Source: Bacilli bacterium
GTDB taxonomy: Bacteria; Bacillota_I; Bacilli_A; RF39; UBA660
Direction of reading: 5' to 3'
Length of the DNA: 8,528 bases
Assembly: GCA_022793555.1 (NCBI GenBank)
Contig: JAAWDB010000092.1
Span: forward strand, 1-8,528
The position numbers and the translations under genes were made by a program. Position 1 is the first letter of the stretch. Every line of letters starts with the position of its first letter. Shown here piece after piece: positions 1 through 5,060 of this stretch. The notes under the pieces were generated by a model, which saw nothing but the letters and a program-made list of their open reading frames with translations, was not told where the DNA came from and did not search any database.

Positions 1-1195
1 CCTCAAAACTAAAATTCTCATAACTAGAGTTAAGATAATTTTTATCTATAACCTTTGCATCCAAATTTAAACTAAATATCTTTGATTTATGCTGATCTAC
101 CATTTGACGATGAAAACTCTCATATTGCATATGATCTTCAAAAATATCCTGAAGTTTTAATTCCAGTGCACGAAATAAATCCTGATAGGTTTCAAAAGGA
201 ATTTTCAAAAAACTTGCTGCTTCAATTTCATTAAAACAATATTTTCCAAAATAAATTAATTTAAATAATTTTTGCTCTAACTCATTTAAATGATTTTTAG
301 CATACAAAAACTTAGTAATATCTGCAGGATGTACAGGTCTTGTATTGATTTTATTAAAAAGTTTTCCTTCTTTCTGTTGAAGTTTATAAAGTTTACTTTC
401 AAATATTTCTTGATCATTTTTCATATAATTTTTCAATTCTTTTAAAGCATTAACTTCTCCAATACGTACACTCTCACCCTTAACCCCTAAAGTTTCAGCT
501 AATACATGTAATTTAACTTTAGGAGAAGTTAAATAGCGATGATATATAATATAATAATGATACGGTTTCAAAAGCATTTTTAAACCAATTAGCAATTCTT
601 TCTGTTTAGATAATTGATCAGAAAAAATTTCATTATCTGAAATAAAAGATTCATTTTCTTTTCCATCTTTATTTAGATCATTTAATCTTACGAAAGAAAA
701 ATTTACGATTTTTTTTACTTGTTGAATCTGTTTCAAAGAAATCGATAATAATGTACAAAGTTCCTTATCATCAGGTATAGATTTCCCTTCTTGATTATAC
801 AGTAACACTAATTTTTTATAACGTTCAACAGCTAATCTCAAATTATTTGAAATATATAACTGATTCTTATCATTATTAAAATAATTTTTAATATAACCAT
901 CAATATAAGAAATAGCAAAAGTACTAAATTTTCCTTTAGTTATTTCATATTTCTCAATAGCTTTAATCAGTCCAAGATTTCCTTCTTGCACGATATCCAT
1001 AAATTCACTACTTTTATAATACTTTTTTACGCGTAACAAAACCAGCCGAAGATTACATTCTATTAAAAATTTTTTAGCATTTTCATCTCCAGCATTATAT
1101 TTTTGAAATAACCAGAATTCCTCAAAAGAAGTTAATTTTGGATATCGATTAACTTCATGAAGATAATTAGCCAAAATATTTTCCTGATTAAACAT
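1..1195 (-). CDS. Sigma-70-like protein with extra C-terminal domain, paralog B (partial, 3' end outside window)
   Basis: This is the second of two tandem sigma-70-like paralogs. The frame is open from ATG at 1193-1195 to the left edge (398 codons seen). Its shared C-terminal motif lies at 370-380; the complete paralog has 32 residues after the corresponding KTNIF, against about 25 visible here, so probably only around ten residues are missing. By eye: region 1.2/2.1 is at about 8-60 (NLRLVL at 48-53), region 2.2 at 64-88 (DIVQEGNLGLIKAIEKYE), region 2.3-2.4 at 89-115 (FSTFAISYIDGYIK), region 3 at about 117-190, and region 4 at about 200-257. The recognition-helix part, GVKGESVRIGEVNALKELK, closely follows the RpoD region 4.2 pattern. 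An extra section from 258 includes a second sigma-4-like helical block (LNELEQKLFKLIYF, about 303-350). Region 2.4 has S96/Y97 where RpoD has two tryptophans. The likely role is a promoter-recognition subunit of RNA polymerase or a regulator derived from one. The regulon is unknown. Confidence 0.85.
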   Translation of the reverse strand, partial: MFNQENILANYLHEVNRYPKLTSFEEFWLFQKYNAGDENAKKFLIECNLRLVLLRVKKYYKSSEFMDIVQEGNLGLIKAIEKYEITKGKFSTFAISYIDGYIKNYFNNDKNQLYISNNLRLAVERYKKLVLLYNQEGKSIPDDKELCTLLSISLKQIQQVKKIVNFSFVRLNDLNKDGKENESFISDNEIFSDQLSKQKELLIGLKMLLKPYHYYIIYHRYLTSPKVKLHVLAETLGVKGESVRIGEVNALKELKNYMKNDQEIFESKLYKLQQKEGKLFNKINTRPVHPADITKFLYAKNHLNELEQKLFKLIYFGKYCFNEIEAASFLKIPFETYQDLFRALELKLQDIFEDHMQYESFHRQMVDQHKSKIFSLNLDAKVIDKNYLNSSYENFSFE

Positions 1196-1200
1196 AAAAA

Positions 1201-1241
1201 TCACCACGATTTATTATACTTGATTACGTTTTTTTTTGAAA
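1201..1241 (-). promoter_or_regulatory. Promoter and ribosome binding site of sigma-like paralog B
   Basis: Read on the minus strand, a perfect TATAAT lies at 1218-1213. A poor -35 (TTTCAA, 1241-1236) sits 17 bases upstream. GGTGA at 1205-1201 lies five bases before the ATG and matches the ATCACC part of the 16S anti-SD. Only seven bases separate TATAAT from GGTGA, so the leader would be about ten bases long. The -10 and the binding site are convincing; the -35 is weak. Confidence 0.5.
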
Positions 1242-1243
1242 GC

Positions 1244-1262
1244 AAAAAGAATTATTTAATTC
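1244..1262 (-). terminator. Weak terminator at the end of sigma-like paralog A
   Basis: On the minus strand GAATT (1262-1258) pairs with AATTC (1253-1249) across a four-base loop, followed by five T (1248-1244). The TAA stop of paralog A (1254-1252) lies within the hairpin. The stem is only five base pairs and AT-rich, so termination may be inefficient and some transcripts could run into paralog B. Confidence 0.35.
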
Positions 1263-2457
1263 GAAAACGACCTTGATTAATAATACTATTCATAGTTTGA
1301 AAATGTAATGGATCTATAAAAGAATAGTCAGCATCTAAATCTATTTTAAAAATATTAGTTTTATATTTTGCCAACATTTTTTGACAAAATGTTTGAAAAT
1401 GCTCTTGATCTTCTAAAGTCAAATTCATTTTGGAAACCAAATTAGCATAAACACTTTGATACTCTTCGAAACTTAACTGTAAAAAGTCTGCAGCTTGACT
1501 AGGACTATAATCATACCGATCAAAGAAAGTTAATTTAAGTAATCTAATTTCTATTTCATTTAAACATGGCTTTAAATAAATATACATCATAATATTTTCC
1601 GGCATTATTGGTTTTGTTCGAACACGATTAATCAAGTTTTTCTCTTCTTGTCTAATTTTTTCAAGTACCATTTCAAAATGGTCATGTTCTATAACTAGAA
1701 CCTGTTTTAATTTATCTAATAATTTATTAAAGCTATAACCTATATATTGAAAACGTACTCCCAAACAATCAGCTATAGAACTATAAGATGTTTTGGAATC
1801 AGAAATATAATAGCAATAAAAAATATAATACAAAAAAGGTGAAAGAATACGTTGTAAACCAGCCAATAATTCTTGTTCTGAATATGTAGAAAAATCAAAA
1901 TCAACTATTAAACCATCATCGATTTTCTCCTTTTCTATTAATTCATTCAAAGAAATCTCTTCATAATTTACAACCTCTTTAATATCACATAACTGATTTA
2001 ATGATATTCCGAGTAATTGACAAATGGTTTGATCATTAGGTATTTCTAGTTGTTCATCATGATATTTATTAATCAAATTTTGATAAGCTACCAAATGCCA
2101 ATATTGTCGGTTAGAAATACTAAATTTATTATTTTTAAAAAATGATTTTTTAATATAGCCATTAATATAATGGACTGCATATGTAGAAAATTCTCCCCTT
2201 TTAATATCATAATTTTCTATTGCTTTTATTAAGCCAATATTTCCTTCTTGAACTAAATCCATATAATTCCAACAATTATATTTTTTATAATGCTTATTTA
2301 CACACCATAAAACTAATCGAAGATTACAATTTATTAAATATTGCTTTGCAATTAAATCACCATTTTGATATTTCTGAAAAAGAATGAATTCTTCAAAAGA
2401 ATTTAATTGTGGATATTGATTAATTTCATCCATATAAATGCCAATATTTTTTTTCAC
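1252..2457 (-). CDS. Sigma-70-like protein with extra C-terminal domain, paralog A
   Basis: A complete 401-residue protein related to sigma-70 but not a standard member. It begins directly at region 1.2 (IYMDEINQYPQLNSFEEF, about 7-24), with no region 1.1. NLRLVL at 45-50 and DLVQEGNIGLIKAIENYD (67-84) are classic region 2.1-2.2, and FSTYAVHYINGYIK (90-103) is region 2.3-2.4. A region 3-like helical part follows (about 115-180), with a 3.2-like stretch around EISLNELIEKEK. Region 4 at about 196-253 is degenerate. The remaining 145 residues are not part of ordinary sigma factors; 297-345 (LNEIEIRLLKLTFF, then QAADFLQLSFEEY) looks like a second sigma-4-type helix-turn-helix. H96/Y97 and G100 replace the W, W and Q that contact and melt the -10 in RpoD. 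GTG at 2457 is chosen as start because GGTGA lies six bases upstream; TTG at 2460 would leave only three. It is tandem with paralog B. Function beyond sigma-like is not known. Confidence 0.88.
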   Translation of the reverse strand: MKKNIGIYMDEINQYPQLNSFEEFILFQKYQNGDLIAKQYLINCNLRLVLWCVNKHYKKYNCWNYMDLVQEGNIGLIKAIENYDIKRGEFSTYAVHYINGYIKKSFFKNNKFSISNRQYWHLVAYQNLINKYHDEQLEIPNDQTICQLLGISLNQLCDIKEVVNYEEISLNELIEKEKIDDGLIVDFDFSTYSEQELLAGLQRILSPFLYYIFYCYYISDSKTSYSSIADCLGVRFQYIGYSFNKLLDKLKQVLVIEHDHFEMVLEKIRQEEKNLINRVRTKPIMPENIMMYIYLKPCLNEIEIRLLKLTFFDRYDYSPSQAADFLQLSFEEYQSVYANLVSKMNLTLEDQEHFQTFCQKMLAKYKTNIFKIDLDADYSFIDPLHFQTMNSIINQGRFRIK

Positions 2458-2463
2458 CAAAAA

Positions 2464-2505
2464 TCACCAATAACCTATTATAGGAATTAAAAAGCATTTC
2501 TGCAA
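2464..2505 (-). promoter_or_regulatory. Promoter and ribosome binding site of sigma-like paralog A
   Basis: On the minus strand a perfect TATAAT (2482-2477) has a partial -35, TTGCAG (2505-2500), with a 17-base spacer. GGTGA at 2468-2464 is the ribosome binding site and favours the GTG start at 2457. Only eight bases separate TATAAT from GGTGA, again implying a very short leader. The gap after recG shows no good terminator, so the gene could also be reached by read-through from recG. Confidence 0.5.
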
Positions 2506-2547
2506 CATTTTTATATAAAAACAAAATCATAAAATATTTCTAAAATT

Positions 2548-4533
2548 CTAATTAGTAAAATCAATAGTTTGAACTAAATTCATATAATAAGAATTTCTTA
2601 AATATGCTCCACTTTCCAGAAATTCTGCAACATCTTTTTTGACTTGTAAAAGAATTTTATAATCTCGCTTTAAATCTGCAACTCGAAAAGTCATATCGCC
2701 ACTTTGATTTACTCCAAATAAATCTCCTTGACCTCGTAATTCAAAATCTTTCTCACTAATATAAAAACCATCATTACTCTCTTCTAAAACATGAAGTCTC
2801 TCGCTATCTTGATTACTAATTAAATAACAATAACTCTGTAAATCATTTCGCCCGACTCTTCCTCGCAATTGATGAAGGGTAGCAAGCCCAAATCGTTCTG
2901 CATTAAAAATCACCATCATAGTAGCATTTTTAACATCAACACCAACCTCTATAACTGTTGTAGAAATCAAAATATTACAATCACCTTGTTCAAAAGATTT
3001 CATAACCTCATCTTTTAAATTAGATTTCATTTTACCATGCAGGACCCCAATAGAAACCTTATCTCGAAAAGCAAGTTCAAACTTTTCTTTTAACAAATTA
3101 ACATCTTTAAGCTCTTCCGAATCAGATTCTTCAATTAATGGTGCAACAACATAAACCTGATGCCCCAATTTAATTTCTTCATAAATGGCGGCCAAAACTT
3201 CTTTTAATTCTTGTTCTTTCCTTAATTTAGTAATAATGGGTTTTCGACCATTTGGTTTTACTTCTATCATACTGGTATCCATATCTCCATAAATGGTTAG
3301 TGCATAAGTTCTAGGAATCGGTGTTGCGCTTAAATACAAAACATCGGAACGATACCCTTTATTTTGTAAATTCTTTCGCTGATTTACACCAAAACGATGT
3401 TGCTCATCCGTAACGACCAATCCTAAATTAGCAAACTCAACTTGCTCACTTAATAACGCATGTGTTCCGATAATAATATCTACTTGTCCCGTTTGAATAC
3501 GCTCCAAAACTTTTCTCTTTTCACTAACTTTCATACTTCCTACTAAAAGTTCAAGATGAAGCGGATAATTTTCAAATAATTTTAATAAAGACAAATAATG
3601 TTGAGTAGCCAGAATTTCTGTTGGAGCCATCATGACACTTTGATACCCCGCAAGTACATTAGCATACATTAATAACGTTGCCACAATCGTTTTACCACTT
3701 CCGACATCACCAAGAATCAATCGATTCATTCTTCTCTCACTTTGCAAATCATCAAGACCATCATGAATTGCTTTTAATTGATCTTCTGTTAAAGAAAAAG
3801 GTAAACTTGAAATAAATTCTTCCACTTTTTTTATATCCAAATCCCGCTCTAAACCTAGTGCTTTTGTTTCCTTTTCTTTTAAATAAAGTATTTTAAACAT
3901 AAAATCAAATAATTCTTCATAAATTAAACGCAAACGAGCTCTTTTAACTTCCTCAGCACTTTGCGGTTTATGTAAATATTGCAAAGCCTTAGATTTAGGG
4001 ATAAATTCATATTGTTCCAAATAATGATCAGGAATTTTATCAACCAAAGTAATCGGCTTTCGAAGAGCATCCAACATCCAATTTTCAAAATTAACGTTTT
4101 TTAAACCACGTACTAAATGATATACTGGCGTAATCTTCGACTCTTTCACTACATTAAGTTTTATATCATTGGCTACAAATTGATTTTTCTTTTCATTATA
4201 TTTACCAATAATAGTGATTTCTCTGCCCAAAGTCAGATTCGGTTTCAAAAAAGCTCGATTAAAAATAGAAACTTGAACAATTTTATTTTCAATCAAAACG
4301 CGAAAACGCAAAGAATTAAAATTTCGTCGAATATAAGAAACCTTCGCTTCCCCTTCAATTACGGCATTAACAGCTTGGATCATTTTTTCATCAGAAAATA
4401 ACTTAGTACTTGGATTCAAAAATTCATAACGATAAGGATAATAAGATAATAAATCTTCCACCGAAAAAATATCACATTGCTGTAATAGTTTTTCATTTTT
4501 TTCTCCAAGACCTTTAATTGTTGACAACTCCAT
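2548..4533 (-). CDS. recG: ATP-dependent DNA helicase RecG
   Basis: RecG is a monomeric double-stranded DNA translocase. It remodels stalled replication forks and branch-migrates Holliday junctions in recombination repair. The 661-residue length is near the usual 680-690. The N-terminal wedge/OB part spans about 1-140. The helicase core has Walker A GDVGSGKT (275-282), motif Ia APTEILATQH (303-312), GTHAL (356-360), the DEQH box (376-379), SATPIPRT (402-409), motif V STTVIEVGVDV (524-534) and motif VI HQLRGRVGR (554-562). The RecG-specific TRG motif, FELRGQGDLFGVNQSG, is at 597-612. ATG at 4533 is chosen because GGAG (4546-4543) lies nine bases upstream and the protein then starts at the usual ELSTIKGLG. 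The frame is open 16 codons further upstream, but that part would overlap the promoter. It is separated from nifJ by a small-RNA locus and appears monocistronic or weakly linked to the sigma-like genes. Confidence 0.97.
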   Translation of the reverse strand: MELSTIKGLGEKNEKLLQQCDIFSVEDLLSYYPYRYEFLNPSTKLFSDEKMIQAVNAVIEGEAKVSYIRRNFNSLRFRVLIENKIVQVSIFNRAFLKPNLTLGREITIIGKYNEKKNQFVANDIKLNVVKESKITPVYHLVRGLKNVNFENWMLDALRKPITLVDKIPDHYLEQYEFIPKSKALQYLHKPQSAEEVKRARLRLIYEELFDFMFKILYLKEKETKALGLERDLDIKKVEEFISSLPFSLTEDQLKAIHDGLDDLQSERRMNRLILGDVGSGKTIVATLLMYANVLAGYQSVMMAPTEILATQHYLSLLKLFENYPLHLELLVGSMKVSEKRKVLERIQTGQVDIIIGTHALLSEQVEFANLGLVVTDEQHRFGVNQRKNLQNKGYRSDVLYLSATPIPRTYALTIYGDMDTSMIEVKPNGRKPIITKLRKEQELKEVLAAIYEEIKLGHQVYVVAPLIEESDSEELKDVNLLKEKFELAFRDKVSIGVLHGKMKSNLKDEVMKSFEQGDCNILISTTVIEVGVDVKNATMMVIFNAERFGLATLHQLRGRVGRNDLQSYCYLISNQDSERLHVLEESNDGFYISEKDFELRGQGDLFGVNQSGDMTFRVADLKRDYKILLQVKKDVAEFLESGAYLRNSYYMNLVQTIDFTN

Positions 4534-4542
4534 AATACCATT

Positions 4543-4581
4543 CTCCGAATTTATTATAACGTAATAGACGTTTGTTCGCAA
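4543..4581 (-). promoter_or_regulatory. Promoter and ribosome binding site of recG
   Basis: On the minus strand TATAAT (4558-4553) has TTGCGA (4581-4576) as -35 with a 17-base spacer. GGAG (4546-4543) begins six bases after the -10, so transcription would start about at the ribosome binding site, leaving a leader of roughly 13 bases before the ATG at 4533. Confidence 0.5.
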
Positions 4582-4628
4582 GAAAACTTATGTACATAGC
4601 AAAAAAATTTGATATCCTAATAAATAAA

Positions 4629-4661
4629 AGTTACGAAAAGTAAATTTAAAACGACGTAACT
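4629..4661. repeat. Inverted repeat, 7-bp arms
   Basis: AGTTACG (4629-4635) is the exact reverse complement of CGTAACT (4655-4661), with a 19-base AT-rich spacer. Read on the minus strand it is followed by a T-rich stretch. It lies upstream of the recG promoter in a region with no gene. Its role is unknown; it could be a protein binding site or an RNA stem. Confidence 0.35.
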
Positions 4662-4663
4662 GA

Positions 4664-4706
4664 CTCATTTAATTCTCAAAAATAACAAAATTTTAAGATA
4701 AATGAG
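4664..4706. repeat. Inverted repeat, 8-bp arms
   Basis: CTCATTTA (4664-4671) is the exact reverse complement of TAAATGAG (4699-4706), with 27 bases between the arms. It starts two bases after the previous inverted repeat. No coding frame with a ribosome binding site spans it. Confidence 0.35.
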
Positions 4707-4749
4707 ATTTAAAATAACATTAAAACAATTAAAAACAGATTAACAAAAT

Positions 4750-4772
4750 GCTTATTTTTCTAATAAATAAGC
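4750..4772. repeat. Inverted repeat, 8-bp arms, hairpin-like
   Basis: GCTTATTT (4750-4757) and AAATAAGC (4765-4772) pair perfectly around a seven-base loop. T-rich but interrupted sequence follows on the plus strand (4775-4792), so it could be a poor plus-strand terminator insulating the small-RNA promoter from upstream transcription. It could also be a binding site. Confidence 0.4.
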
Positions 4773-4805
4773 CATATTTTTATTACATTTTTTAAAAATC
4801 AACCC

Positions 4806-4871
4806 AAAAGAAAAAAAACTTTAAAAAAAAGAACAAAAAACGTTGACAAAAGATATCGAATCGATTAGTAT
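4806..4871 (+). promoter_or_regulatory. Strong sigma-A-type promoter with upstream A-tracts (small RNA promoter)
   Basis: A perfect -35, TTGACA (4843-4848), is followed by a 17-base spacer and the -10 TAGTAT (4866-4871). Dense A-tracts at 4806-4840 just upstream resemble an UP element. The spacer ends in the inverted repeat ATCGA-A-TCGAT (4855-4865), which touches the -10 and could be an operator. This is the best promoter in the window, and no protein gene follows it. Confidence 0.75.
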
Positions 4872-4878
4872 ATTAACT

Positions 4879-4980
4879 ACCAATTCACTTATAGAAGGCG
4901 AATTGGTGCTAGTATCACACTAGTCAACCCCTTTTTATTCTTTTATGAAGCTGTCTTCAGGGGGCAGCTTCTATTTTTTT
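4879..4980 (+). ncRNA. Predicted small RNA of about 100 nt with C-rich single-stranded segment
   Basis: This is predicted from structure only. A start about eight bases after the -10 gives A4879, exactly the first base of a perfect 8-bp stem (ACCAATTC 4879-4886 with GAATTGGT 4900-4907, 13-base loop containing AGAAGG). A small second stem follows (CTAGT 4909-4913 with ACTAG 4919-4923). Next is an unpaired stretch with CAACCCCTTTTT (4925-4936), then an intrinsic terminator. The C-rich segment is complementary to purine-rich ribosome binding sites, the layout of SD-blocking small RNAs such as RsaE/RoxS in other Bacillota. No known RNA family was recognised. It lies divergent to recG and convergent to nifJ. 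It might instead be a terminated leader, but no plus-strand gene follows. Confidence 0.6.
4947..4980 (+). terminator. Intrinsic terminator of the small RNA
   Basis: GAAGCTG (4947-4953) pairs with CAGCTTC (4965-4971). The stem can extend inward by one or two pairs, and seven T follow at 4974-4980. It is a GC-rich, well-formed terminator that ends the predicted small RNA. Confidence 0.85.
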
Positions 4981-4996
4981 GTTTTAAAACCATTCG

Positions 4997-5026
4997 AACC
5001 AACTTTTAACCAGAAGTTGGTTTTTT
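4997..5026 (+). terminator. Second plus-strand terminator, back-up to the small RNA
   Basis: AACCAACTT (4997-5005) pairs perfectly with AAGTTGGTT (5014-5022) around an eight-base loop, and six T run from 5021 to 5026. It lies 17 bases after the first terminator and would stop plus-strand read-through before it becomes antisense to nifJ. No U-tract follows it on the minus strand. Confidence 0.7.
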
Positions 5027-5030
5027 AAAT

Positions 5031-5060
5031 GAAAAAAAGAATTAGCATTTTACTAATTCT
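5031..5060 (-). terminator. Intrinsic terminator of nifJ, containing its stop codon
   Basis: On the minus strand AGAATTAG (5060-5053) pairs perfectly with CTAATTCT (5045-5038) around a seven-base loop, followed by a run of T down to 5032. The TAG stop of nifJ (5055-5053) is the last triplet of the left arm. Confidence 0.8.

Noticed and set aside
4117..4401. Plus-strand open frame of 94 codons inside recG
   Set aside because: It lies fully antisense to well-conserved recG codons, and its isoleucine-, asparagine- and phenylalanine-rich translation is typical of a shadow frame.
4534..4581. N-terminal extension of recG by 16 codons
   Set aside because: The extension covers the promoter and the GGAG site, and its translation does not resemble the start of RecG.
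4590..4643. Plus-strand 17-codon frame starting at ATG 4590
   Set aside because: No ribosome binding site, no promoter noticed, and Lys/Ile-rich content expected by chance in AT-rich DNA.
4903..4923. Mini-frame TTG-GTG-CTA-GTA-TCA-CAC-TAG in the small RNA, preceded by AGAAGG in the first loop
   Set aside because: Five or six codons with a non-ATG start are too easily found by chance, and no downstream plus-strand gene exists for it to regulate as a leader peptide.
4891..4930. Minus-strand 12-codon frame with a VILAPI stretch recalling the Fst-type type I toxin motif
   Set aside because: It starts with TTG, ends after 12 codons without the hydrophobic core or charged tail of Fst, lies antisense to a better supported RNA, and has no room for the paired-transcript arrangement of par loci.
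4991..5026. Possible CRISPR repeat or tracrRNA-like sequence near the palindrome GTTTTAAAAC (4981-4990)
   Set aside because: No second copy or spacers exist in the window and no cas gene is present; the palindrome and following stem are explained by terminators.
4945..5028. Plus-strand open frame of 27 codons across both terminators
   Set aside because: The ATG has no ribosome binding site, and the frame consists almost entirely of the two terminator hairpins and their U-tracts.
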